A program made the translations under genes and the position numbers. 64,000 nucleotides of DNA from Chamaelirium japonicum (lineage: Eukaryota; Streptophyta; Magnoliopsida; Liliales; Melanthiaceae), in assembly GCA_947650365.1 (NCBI GenBank), contig CANTAL010000133.1, forward strand, positions 620,001-684,000. Reading direction: 5' to 3'. This document shows, piece by piece, positions 12,816 to 26,500 of the stretch. How positions within the stretch are numbered: the first letter of the stretch is position 1; every line of letters begins with the position of its first letter. The notes below the pieces were generated by a model, which made no database searches, had not been told where the DNA came from, and worked only from the letters and a program-made list of their open reading frames with translations.

Positions 12816-15800
12816 CGTAGGAATTAGAATGGATCGTACAAATGAGTAAGAATGGATCGTATGTATGAATTAGAATGGATAGATTCATGGGGATGAATTA
12901 GAATGGATCGTACGAAGGAATTAGAATGGATAGATTCATGGGGATGAATTAGAATGGATCGTACGAAGGAATTAGAATGGATCATACGAATGAAATAGAA
13001 TGGATCGTACGAAGGAATTAGAATAGAACGTGCGAATGAATTAGAATTGATAGTGCGAATGAATTAGAATGGATCGTACGAATGAATTAGAATGGATCGT
13101 GCAAATGAATTAGAATGGATCGTATGAATGAATTAGAATGGACGGATGAATGAATTAGAATGGGTACATTCGTGCGAATGAATTAGAATGGATCATACAA
13201 AAAAATTAGGGTGGATCGTACGAATGAATTAGAATGGATACATTCGTGTGAAAGAATTAGAATGGATTGTATGAATAAATTAGAATGGATCGTATGAATG
13301 AATTAGAATGGATCGTGCGACTGAATTACAATGGATCGTACGAATAAATAAGAATGGATCGTATGAATGAATTAGAATGGATCGTGCGAATGAATTAGAA
13401 TGGATCGTACGAATAAATTAGAATGGATACATTCGTGCGAATGAATTAGAATGGATCGTACGAATGAGTAAGAATGGATCGTACGAATGAAATAGATTGG
13501 ATCGTACGAATGAATTAGAATGGATCGTGCTAATGAATTAGAATTGATCGTACGAATGAATTAGAATAGATTGTGCGAATGAATTAGAATGGATCGTACG
13601 AATGAATTAGAATGGATCGTATGAATGAATTAGAATGGATCGTACGAATAAAATAGAATAGATACATTCGTGCGAATGAATTAGAATGCATTGTAGGAAT
13701 GAGTAAGAATGGATCGTACGAATGAAATAGAATGGACCGTACGAATGAATTAGAATGGATCATGCTAATGAATTAGAATGGATCGTACGAATGAACTAGA
13801 ATAGATTGTGCGAATGAAAACATTCGTGTGAATGAATTAGAATGGATCGTATGAATGAATTAGAATGGATCATATCAATGAATTCGAATGGATCGTACGA
13901 ATGAATTAGAATGGACACATTCGTACGAATAAATCAGAATGGATCATACGAAGGAATTAGGGTGGATCGTACGAATGAATTAGAATGGATACATTCGTGC
14001 AAAAGAATTAGAATGGATTGTATGAATGAATTAGAATGGATCGTATGAATGAATTAGAATGGATCATGCGAATGAATTAGAATGGATCGTACGAATGAAT
14101 TAGAATGGATTGTATGAATGAATTAGAATGGATCGTGCGAATGAATTAGAATGGATCGTACGAATGAATTAGAATAGAATGGATACATTCGTACGAATGA
14201 ATTAGAAAGGATCGTACGAATGAATTAGAATGGATCGTACGAATGAATTAGAATAGACTGGATACATTCGTGCGAATGAATTTGAATGGATCGTGCGAAT
14301 GAATTAGATTGGATCGTGCGAATGAATTAGAATGGATCGTACGAATGAATTAGAATGGATACATTCGTGCGAAAGAATTAGAATGGATTGTATGAATGAA
14401 TTAGAATGGATCGTATGAATGAATTAGAATAGATCGTGCGAATGAATTAGAATGGATCGTACGAATGAATTAGAATGGATATATTCGTGCGAAAGAATTA
14501 GAATGGATTATATGAATGAATTTGAATGGATCGTACGAATGAATTAGAATGGATCGTATGAATGAATTAGAATAGATCGTAAGAATGAATTAGAATGGAT
14601 CGTACGAATGAATTAGAACGGATTCATTCATGCGAATGAAATAGAATGGATCGTACAAATGAGTAAGAATGGATCGTACGAATAAAATAGAATGGATCGT
14701 ACGAATGAATTAGAATGGATCATACGAATGAATTAGAATGGATCGTGCGAACGAATTAGAATGGATCGTACGAATGAGTAAGAATGGATCATACGAATGA
14801 AATAGAATGGATCGTATGAATGAATTAGAATGGATCGTACGAATGAATTAGAATGGATCGTGCGAATGAATTAGAATGGAACGTGCGAATGAATTATAAT
14901 GGATCGTACGAATGAATTAGAATGGATCGTATGAATGAATTAGAATGGATCGTGCGAATGAATTAGAATGGATCGTATGAATGAATTTGAATGGATCGTA
15001 CGAATGAATTAGAATGGATACATTCGTGCGAATGAATTAGAATGGATCATACGAAAGAATTAGGGTGGATCATACAAATGAATTAGAATAGATACATTCG
15101 TGCGAAATAAATAGAATGGATTGTATGAATGAATTAGAATGGATCGTATGAATAAATTAGAATGGAGCGTATGAATGAATTAGAATGGATCGTACGAAGG
15201 AATTAGAATGGATACATTCGTGCGAAAGAATTAGAAAGGATTGTATGAATGAATTAGAATGGATCGTATGAATGAATTAGAATAGATCATGCGAATGAAT
15301 TACAATGGATCGTACGGATGAATTTGAATGGATCATATGAATGAATTAGAATGGATCGTGCGAATGAGTTAGAATGGATCGTACGAATGAATTAGAATGG
15401 ATACATTCGTGCGAATGAATTAGAATGGATCGTACGATGAATTAGAATGGATACGTTCGTGCGAATGAATTAGAATGGATCGTGCTAATGAATTAGAATG
15501 GATCGTACGAATGAATTAGAATGGATCATACCAAGGAATTAGGGTGGATCGTACGAATGAATTAGAATAGAAACATTCGTGCGAAAGAATTAGAATGGAT
15601 TGTATTAATGAATTAGAATGGATCGTGCAAATGAATTAGAATGGATCGTGCGAATGAATTAGAATGGATCATACGAATGAATTAGAATAGATTGTGCGAA
15701 TGAATTAGAATGGATCGTACGAATGAATTAGAATGGATCGTATGAATGAATTACCACGATCCATTCTAATTCTTTTGCATGAATTTATCCATTCTAATTC

Positions 15801-17159
15801 ATTCGTATGATCTATTCTAATTCATTCATACGATCCATTCTAATTCATTCCTACGATCCATTCTAATTCATTTGCACGATCCATTCTAATTCATTCGCAT
15901 GCATGTTTCCATTCTAATTCATTCGCACGAATGTATCCATTTTAATTTATTCGTACGATCCATTCTAATTCATTCGCACGATCCAATCTAATTCATTCGC
16001 ACAATCCATTCTAATTCCTTCGTACGATCCATTCTATTTCATTCGTATGATCCATTCTAACTCATTCGTACGATCCATTCAAATTCATTCGCACGAATGT
16101 ACCAATTCTAATTCATTCGTACGATCCCTTCTAATTCATTCCCATGATCCATTCTAATTAATTCATACAATCCATTCTAATTCATTCGTACGATCCATTA
16201 TAATTCATTCGTACGATCCATTCTAATTCATTAGCACGATCCATTCTAATTCATTCATACAATCCATTCTAATTCATTCATACGATCCATTCTAATTCAT
16301 TCGCACGAATGTATCCATTATAATTCATTCGTACGATCCATTCTAATTCATTCGCACAATCTATTCTAATTCATTCGTACGATCCATTCTAATTCATTAG
16401 CATGATCCATTCTAATTCATTCATACGATCCATTCTAATTCATTCGTACGATCCATTCTAATTCATTCGCACGATCCATTCTAATTCATTCATACGATCC
16501 ATTCTAATTCATTCATACGATCCATTCTAATTCATTCGCACGAATGTATCCATTATAATTCATTCGTACGATCCATTCTAATTCATTCGCACAATCTATT
16601 CTAATTCATTCGTACGATCCATTCTAATTCATTAGCATGATCCATTCTAATTCATTCGTACGATCCATTCTATTTCATTCGTACGATCCATTCTATTTCA
16701 TTCATTCAATCCATTCTAATTCTTTCGCACAAATGTATCCATTCTAATTCATTTGTAAGATCCACCCTAATTCCTTCGTATGATCCATTCTAATTCATTC
16801 TCACGAATGTATACATTCTAATTCATTCGTACGATCCATTCGAATTCATTCATACGATCCATTCAAATTCATTCAAACGATCCATTCTAATTCATTCATA
16901 CGATCCATTCTAATTCCTTCGTACGAATGTATCCATTCTAATTCATTTATACAATCCATTCTAATTCTTTCGCACGAATGTATCCATTCTAATTCATTCG
17001 TACCATCCATTCTAATTCATTCGCACAATTTATTCTAATTCATTCGTACGATCCATTCTAATTGCTTCGTACGATCCATTCTAATTCCTTCATACGATCC
17101 ATTCAATTTCATTCCTATGATCCATTCTAATTCCTTCGTATGATCTATTCTAATTCATT
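12734..17159. repeat. Composite superunit, copy 1 (4426 bp)
   Basis: Begins with CCCATGAATGTATACACTC and a short minus stretch. It switches to plus at the landmark CGATCGTAGGAATTAG (about 12815) and back to minus at about 15753, then ends where the next CCCATGAATGTATGCACTC begins. It has the same architecture as 17160-23495 and 23496 onward. Internal landmarks such as AATAGAATGGATACATTC followed by AATAGACTGGATACATTC match copy 2 at an offset of about 4.08 kb. It is clearly more diverged and shorter than copies 2 and 3. Confidence 0.8.
12816..15752 (+). repeat. 23/28-bp satellite, plus block inside superunit 1
   Basis: Plus-oriented 23/28-bp units starting at TAGGAATTAGAATGG and ending at GTATGAATGAATTACC, where minus units begin. 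There is no other content. Confidence 0.95.
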
Positions 17160-17243
17160 CCCATGAATGTATGCACTCTAATTCATTCGCACAATCTATT
17201 CAAATTCATTCATACGATCCATTCTTTTTTATTCGCACGATCG
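15753..17243 (-). repeat. 23/28-bp satellite, minus block across the superunit 1/2 boundary
   Basis: Minus-oriented units, including a run of CTTCGTACGATCC units near 17.0-17.15 kb. It ends at the CGATCGTAGG switch at 17241-17247. Confidence 0.95.
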
Positions 17244-20200
17244 TAGGAATTAGAATGGATCGTACGAATGAATAAGAATGGATCGTATGTATGAATTAGA
17301 ATGGATACATTCATGGGAATGAATTAGAATGGATCGTACGAAGGAATTAGAATGGATCATACGAATGAAATAGAATAGATCGTACGAAGGAATTAGAATG
17401 GAATGTGCGAATGAATTAGAATGGATCGTGGGAATGAATTAGAATGGATCGTACGAATGAATTAGAATGAATCGTACGAATGAATTAGAATGGATCGTGC
17501 AAATGAATTAGAATGGATCGTATGAATGAATTAGAATGGACATACGAATGAATTAGAATGGATACATTCGTGCGAATGAATTAGAATGGATCATACGAAG
17601 AAATTAGGGTAGATCATACGAATGAATTAGAATGGATACATTCGTGTGAAAGAATTAGAATGGATTGTATGAATAAATTAGAATGGATCGTATGAATGAT
17701 TTAGAATGGATCGTGCGAATGAATTACAATGAATCATACGAATGAATAAGAATGGATCGTATGAATGAATTTGAATGGATCGTGCGAATGAATTAGAATG
17801 GATCGTACGAATGAATTAGAATGGATACATTCGTGCGAATGAATTAGAATGGATCGTATGAATGAGTAAGAATGGATCATACGAATGAAATAGAATGGAT
17901 CGTACGAATGAATTAGAATGGATCGTGCTAATGAATTAGAATGGATCGTATAAATGAATTCGAATGGATCGTACGAATAAATTAGAATGGATACATTCGT
18001 GCGAATGAATTAGAACGGATCATACAATGGAATTAGGGTGGATCGTACGAATGAATTAGATTGGATACATTCGTGCAAAAGAATTAGAATGGATTGTATG
18101 AATGAATTAGAATGGACCGTATGAATGAATTAGAATGGATCGTGCGAATGAATTAGAATGGATCGTACGAATGAATTAGAATGGATCGTACGAATGAACT
18201 AGAATGGATCGTGCGAATGAATTAGAACGGATCGTACGAATGAATTAGAATAGAATGGATACATTCGTACGAATGAATTAGAATGGATCGTACGAATGAA
18301 TTAGAATGGATCGTACGAATGAATTAGAATAGACTGGATACATTCGTGCGAATGAATTAGAATGGATCATGCGAATGAATTAGATTGGATCGTGCGAATG
18401 AATTAGAATGGATCGTACGAATGAATTAGAATGGATACATTCGTGCGAAAGAATTAGAATGGATTGTATAAATGAATTAGAATGGATCATATGAATGAAT
18501 TAGAATGGATCGTGCGAATGAATTAGAATGGATCGTACGAATGAATTAGAATGGATACATTCGTGCGAAAGAATTAGAGTGGATTGTATGAATGAATTTG
18601 AATGGATCGTACGAATGAATTAGAATGGATCGTATGAATGAAGTAGAATGGATCGTAAGAATGAATTAGAATGGATCGTACGAATGAATTAGAACGGATA
18701 CATTCATGCGAATGAATTAGAATGGATCGTACGAATGAGTAAGAATGGATCGTACGAATAAAATAGAATGGATCGTACGAATGAATTAGAATGGATCGTG
18801 CGAATAAATTAGAATGGATCGTGCGAATGAGTAAGAATGGATCGTATGAATAAGTAAGAATGGATCATACGAATGAAATAGAATGGATCGTATGAATGAA
18901 TTAGAATGGATCGTACGAATGAATTAGAATGGATCGTGCGAATGAATTATAATGGATCGTGCAAATGAATTATAATGGATCGTACGAATGAATTAGAATG
19001 GATCGTATGAATGAATTAGAATGGATCGTGCGAATGAATTAGAATGGATCATATGAATGAATTTGAATGGATCGTACGAATGAATTAGAATGGATACATT
19101 CGTGCGAATGAATTAGAATGGATCATACGAAGGAATTAGGGTGAATCGTACAAATGAATTAGAATAGATATATTCATGCGAAAGAAATAGAATGGATTGT
19201 ATGAATGAATTAGAATGGATCGTATGAATAAATTAGAATGGATCGTATGAATGAATTAGAATGGATCTTACAAAGGAATTAGAATGGATACATTCGTGCG
19301 AAAGAATTAGAAAGGATTGTATGAATGAATTAGAATGGATCGTATGAATGAATTAGAATGGATCATACGAATGAATTAGAATGGATCGTACGAATGAATT
19401 TGAATGGATCGTACGAATGAATTAGAATGGATCGTGCGAATGAATTAGAATGGATCGTACGAATGAATTAGAATGGATACATTTGTGCGAATGAATTAGA
19501 ATGGATCGTACGATGAATTAGAATGGATACATTCGTGCGAATGAAATAGAATGGATCGTGCTAATTAATTAGAATGGATCGTTCGATTGAATTAGAATGG
19601 ATCATACGAAGGAATTAGGGTGGTTCGTACGAATGAAATAGAATGGAAACATTCGTGCGAAAGAATTAGAATGGATTGTATGAATGAATTAGAATGGATT
19701 GTGCAAATGAATTAGAATCGATCGTGCGAATGAATTAGAATGGATCGTACGAATGAATTAGAATAGATTGTGCGAATGAATTAGAATGGATCATACGAAT
19801 GAATTAGAATGGATCGTATGAATGAATTAGCATGATCCATTCTAATTCTTTCGCACGAATGTATCCATTCTAATTCATTCGTGCGATCCATTCTAATTCA
19901 ATCATACGATCCATTCTAATTCATTCCTACGATCCATTCTAATTCATTTGCACGATCCATTCTAATTCATTCGCATGAATGTTTCCATTTTAATTCATTC
20001 GCACGAATGTATCCATTCTAATTCATTTGTACGATCCATTCTAATTCATTCGCACGATCCAATCTAATTCATTCGCACAATCCATTCTAATTCATTCGTA
20101 CGATCCATTCTATTTTATTCGTATGATCCATTCTTACTCATTCGTACGATCCATTCTAATTCATTCGCACGAATGTACCCATTCTAATTTATTCGTACGA

Positions 20201-23200
20201 TCCCATCTAATTCATTCGCACGATCCATTCTAATTCATTCATACGATCCATTCTAATTCATTTGTACGATCCATTCTAATTCATTCGTACATTCCATTCT
20301 AATTCATTAGCACGATCCATTCTAATTCATTTATACGATCCATTCTAATTCATTCATACGATCCATTCTATTTTATTCGTATGATCCATTCTAATTCATT
20401 CATACGATCCGTTCTATTTCATTCGTACGATCCATTCTTACTCATTCGTACGATCCAGTCTAATTCATTCGCACGATCCAATCATATTCATTCGTACGAT
20501 CCATTCTAATTCATTCGTACGATCCATTCTATTTCATTCGTACGATCCATTCTTACTCATTCGTACGATCCATTCTAATTCATTCGCACGAATGTATCCA
20601 TTCTAATTCATTCGTACGATCTATTCTAATTCATTCGCACGAATCCATTCTAATTCATTCATACGATCCATTCTAATTCATTCGTACGGTCCATTCTAAT
20701 TCATTCATACAATCCATTCTAATTCTTTCGCACGAATGTATCCATTCTAATTCATTCGTACGATCCATTCTAATTCATTCGCACGATCCATTCTAATTCA
20801 TTCATACGATCCATTCTATTTCATTCGTACAATCCATTCTTACTCATTCATACGATCCATTCTAATTCATTCGCACGAATGTATCCATTTTAATTCATTC
20901 GCACGATCCATTCTAATTCATTCATACGATCCATTCTAATTCATTCGTACGATCCATTCTAATTCATTCATACGATCCATTCTATTTCATTCGTACGATC
21001 CATTCTTACTCATTCGTACGATCCATTCTAATTCATTCGCACGAATGTATCCATAATAATTCATTCGTACGATCCATTCTAATTCATTCACGCGATCCAT
21101 TCTAATTCATTGATACGATCCATTCTAATTCATTCGTACGATCCATTCTAATTCATTCGCACAATCTATTCTAATTCATTCGTACGATCCATTCTAATTC
21201 ATTCATACGATCCACTCTATTTCATTCATACGATCCATTCTAATTCATTCACACGATTGTATCCATTATAATTCATTCGTACGATCCATTCTAATTCATT
21301 CGCACGATCCATTCTAATTCATTCATACGATACATTTTAATTCATTCGTATGATCCATTCTAATTCATTCGCACAATCTATTCTAATTCATTTGTACGAT
21401 CCATTCTAATTCATTAGCACGATCCATTCTAATTCATTCGTACGATCCATTCTATTTCTTTCGTACGATCTATTCTTACTAATTCGTTCGATCCATTCTA
21501 ATTCATTCGCACGAATGTATCCATTCTAATTCATTCGTACGATCCATTCTAATTCATTCGCACGATCTATTCTAATTCATTCATACGATCTATTCTAATT
21601 CATTCATACGATCCATTCTAATTCATTCGCACGAATGTATCCATTCTAATTCATTCCTACGATCCATTCTAATTCATTCGCACAACCTATTTTAATTCAT
21701 TCGTACGATCCATTTTAATTCATTAACACGATCCATTCCAATTCATTCGTACGATCCATTCTATTTCATTTGAACGATCCATTCTTACTCATTCGTACGA
21801 TCTAATCTAATTCATTCATACGAATGTATCCATTCTAATTCATTCGTACGATCCATTCTAAATCATTCATACTATCCATTCTAATTCATTCGCACGATCC
21901 ATTCTAATTCATTCATATGATCCATTCTAATTCATTAGCACGATCCATTCTAATTCATTAGTACGATCCATTCTATTTCTTTCGTACGATCTATTCTTTT
22001 TGATTCGTTCGATCCATTCTAATTCATTCGCACGAATGTATCCATTCTAATTCATTCGTACGATCCATTCTAATTAATTCGCACGAATGTATCCATTCTA
22101 ATTCATTCGTACTTATTCATACGATCCATTCTTACTCATTCGCACGATCCATTCTAATTTATTCGCACGATCCATTCTAATTCATTCGTACGATCCATTC
22201 TATTTTATTCGTACGATCCATTCTTACTCATTCGTACGATCCATTCTAATTCATTCGCATGAATGTATCCGTTCTAATTCATTCGTACGATCCATTCTAA
22301 TTCATTCTTACGATCCATTCTACTTCATTCATACGATCCATTCTAATTCATTCGTACGATCCATTCAAATTCATTCATACAATCCACTCTAATTCTTTCG
22401 CACGAATGTATCCATTCTAATTCATTCGTACGATCCATTCTAATTCATTCGCACGATCCATTCTAATTCATTCATATGATCCATTCTAATTCATTTATAC
22501 AATCCATTCTAATTCTTTCGCACGAATTTATCCATTCTAATTCATTCGTACGATCCATTCTAATTCATTCGCACGATCCAATCTAATTCATTCGGATGAT
22601 CCATTCTAATTCATTCGCACGAATGTATCCAGTCTATTCTAATTCATTCGTACGATCCATTCTAATTCATTCGTACGATCCATTCTAATTCATTCGTACG
22701 AATGTATCCATTCTATTCTAATTCATTCGTACGATCCGTTCTAATTCATTCGCACGATCCATTCTAGTTCATTCGTACGATCCATTCTAATTCATTCGTA
22801 CGATCCATTCTAATTCATTCGCACGATCCATTCTAATTCATTCATACGGTCCATTCTAATTCATTCATACAATCCATTCTAATTCTTTTGCACGAATGTA
22901 TCCAATCTAATTCATTCGTACGATCCACCCTAATTCCATTGTATGATCCGTTCTAATTCATTCGCACGAATGTATCCATTCTAATTTATTCGTACGATCC
23001 ATTCGAATTCATTTATACGATCCATTTTAATTCATTCATATGATCCATTCTAATTTATTCGCACAATCTATTCTAATTTATTCGAACGATCCATTCTAAT
23101 TCATTAGCACGATCCATTCTAATTCATTCGTACGATCCATTCTATTTCATTCGTATGATCCATTCTTACTCATTCATACGATCCATTCTAATTCATTCGC

Positions 23201-23495
23201 ACGAATGTATCCATTCTAATTCATTCGTACGATCCATTCTAATTCATTCGCACGATCCATTCAAATTCATTCATACGATCCATTCTTATTCATTCGTATG
23301 ATTCATTGTAATTCATTCGCACGATCCATTCTAAATCATTCATACGATCCATTCTAATTTATTCATACAATCCATTCTAATTCTTTCACACGAATGTATC
23401 CATTCTAATTCATTCATATGATCTACCCTAATTTCTTCGTTCGATCCATTCTAATTCATTCGCACGAATGTATCCATTCTAATTCATTCGTACGA
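17160..23495. repeat. Composite superunit, copy 2 (6336 bp)
   Basis: Starts at CCCATGAATGTATGCACTC and ends exactly where copy 3 starts with the same words, so copies 2 and 3 are direct and adjacent. It contains a minus-to-plus switch at 17244 and a plus-to-minus switch at 19831. Its first part (to about 22080) is nearly identical to copy 3. Its tail (22080-23495) is ordinary minus satellite not closely matched in copy 3. Compared with copy 3 it lacks three consecutive units (69 bp) near 17950. Confidence 0.85.
17244..19830 (+). repeat. 23/28-bp satellite, plus block inside superunit 2
   Basis: Plus-oriented 23/28-bp units. Landmark variants include GGTAGATCATACG (about 17610), AATGGAATTAGGG (about 18015) and AATAGACTGG (about 18330). 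It ends at GAATTAGCATGATCC. Confidence 0.95.
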
Positions 23496-23579
23496 CCCAT
23501 GAATGTATGCACTCTAATTCATTCGCACAATCTATTCAAATTCATTCATACGATCCATTCTTTTTTATTCGCACGATCG
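19831..23579 (-). repeat. 23/28-bp satellite, minus block spanning superunits 2/3
   Basis: Minus-oriented units with landmarks CTTTTTGATTCG (about 21996) and GTATCCAGTCTATTC (about 22627). It ends at the CGATCGTAGG switch at 23577-23583. Confidence 0.95.
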
Positions 23580-26500
23580 TAGGAATTAGAATGGATCGTA
23601 CGAACGAGTAAGAATGGATCGTATGTATGAATTAGAATGGATACATTCATGGGAATGAATTAGAATGGATCGTACGAAGGAATTAGAATGGATCATACGA
23701 ATGAAATAGAATAGATCGTACGAAGGAATTAGAATGGAATGTGCGAATGAATTAGAATGGATCGTGGGAATGAATTAGAATGGATCGTACGAATGAATTA
23801 GAATGAATCGTACGAATGAATTAGAATGGATCGTGCAAATGAATTAGAATGGATCGTATGAATGAATTAGAATGGACGTACGAATGAATTAGAATGGATA
23901 CATTCGTGCGAATGAATTAGAATGGATCATACGAAGAAATTAGGGTAGATCATACGAATGAATTAGAATGGATACATTCGTGTGAAAGAATTAGAATGGA
24001 TTGTATGAATAAATTAGAATGGATCGTATGAATGATTTAGAATGGATCGTGCGAATGAATTACAATGAATCATACGAATGAATAAGAATGGATCGTATGA
24101 ATGAATTTGAATGGATCGTGCGAATGAATTAGAATGGATCGTACGAATGAATTAGAATGGATACATTCGTGCGAATGAATTAGAATGGATCGTATGAATG
24201 AGTAAGAATGGATCATACGAATGAAATAGAATGGATCGTACGAATGAATTAGAATGGATCGTGCTAATGAATTAGAATGGATCGTACGAATAAATTAGAA
24301 TAGATTGTGCGAATAAATTAGAATGGATCATATGAATGAATTAGAATGGATCGTATAAATGAATTCGAATGGATCGTACGAATAAATTAGAATGGATACA
24401 TTCGTGCGAATGAATTAGAACGGATCATACAATGGAATTAGGGTGGATCGTACGAATGAATTAGATTGGATACATTCGTGCAAAAGAATTAGAATGGATT
24501 GTATGAATGAATTAGAATGGACCGTATGAATGAATTAGAATGGATCGTGCGAATGAATTAGAATGGATCGTACGAATGAATTAGAATGGATCGTACGAAT
24601 GAACTAGAATGGATCGTGCGAATGAATTAGAACGGATCGTACGAATGAATTAGAATAGAATGGATACATTCGTACGAATGAATTAGAATGGATCGTACGA
24701 ATGAATTAGAATGGATCGTACGAATGAATTAGAATAGACTGGATACATTCGTGCGAATGAATTAGAATGGATCATGCGAATGAATTAGATTGGATCGTGC
24801 GAATGAATTAGAATGGATCGTACGAATGAATTAGAATGGATACATTCGTGCGAAAGAATTAGAATGGATTGTATAAATGAATTAGAATGGATCATATGAA
24901 TGAATTAGAATGGATCGTGCGAATGAATTAGAATGGATCGTACGAATGAATTAGAATGGATACATTCGTGCGAAAGAATTAGAGTGGATTGTATGAATGA
25001 ATTTGAATGGATCGTACGAATGAATTAGAATGGATCGTATGAATGAAGTAGAATGGATCGTAAGAATGAATTAGAATGGATCGTACGAATGAATTAGAAC
25101 GGATACATTCATGCGAATGAATTAGAATGGATCGTACGAATGAGTAAGAATGGATCGTACGAATAAAATAGAATGGATCGTACGAATGAATTAGAATGGA
25201 TCGTGCGAATAAATTAGAATGGATCGTGCGAATGAGTAAGAATGGATCGTATGAATAAGTAAGAATGGATCATACGAATGAAATAGAATGGATCGTATGA
25301 ATGAATTAGAATGGATCGTACGAATGAATTAGAATGGATCGTGCGAATGAATTATAATGGATCGTGCAAATGAATTATAATGGATCGTACGAATGAATTA
25401 GAATGGATCGTATGAATGAATTAGAATGGATCGTGCGAATGAATTAGAATGGATCATATGAATGAATTTGAATGGATCGTACGAATGAATTAGAATGGAT
25501 ACATTCGTGCGAATGAATTAGAATGGATCATACGAAGGAATTAGGGTGAATCGTACAAATGAATTAGAATAGATATATTCATGCGAAAGAAATAGAATGG
25601 ATTGTATGAATGAATTAGAATGGATCGTATGAATAAATTAGAATGGATCGTATGAATGAATTAGAATGGATCTTACAAAGGAATTAGAATGGATACATTC
25701 GTGCGAAAGAATTAGAAAGGATTGTATGAATGAATTAGAATGGATCGTATGAATGAATTAGAATGGATCATACGAATGAATTAGAATGGATCGTACGAAT
25801 GAATTTGAATGGATCGTACGAATGAATTAGAATGGATCGTGCGAATGAATTAGAATGGATCGTACGAATGAATTAGAATGGATACATTTGTGCGAATGAA
25901 TTAGAATGGATCGTACGATGAATTAGAATGGATACATTCGTGCGAATGAAATAGAATGGATCGTGCTAATTAATTAGAATGGATCGTTCGATTGAATTAG
26001 AATGGATCATACGAAGGAATTAGGGTGGTTCGTACGAATGAAATAGAATGGAAACATTCGTGCGAAAGAATTAGAATGGATTGTATGAATGAATTAGAAT
26101 GGATTGTGCAAATGAATTAGAATCGATCGTGCGAATGAATTAGAATGGATCGTACGAATGAATTAGAATAGATTGTGCGAATGAATTAGAATGGATCATA
26201 CGAATGAATTAGAATGGATCGTATGAATGAATTAGCATGATCCATTCTAATTCTTTCGCACGAATGTATCCATTCTAATTCATTCGTGCGATCCATTCTA
26301 ATTCAATCATACGATCCATTCTAATTCATTCCTACGATCCATTCTAATTCATTTGCACGATCCATTCTAATTCATTCGCATGAATGTTTCCATTCTAATT
26401 CATTCGCACGAATGTATCCATTCTAATTCATTTGTACGATCCATTCTAATTCATTCGCACGATCTAATCTAATTCATTCGCACAATCCATTCTAATTCAT

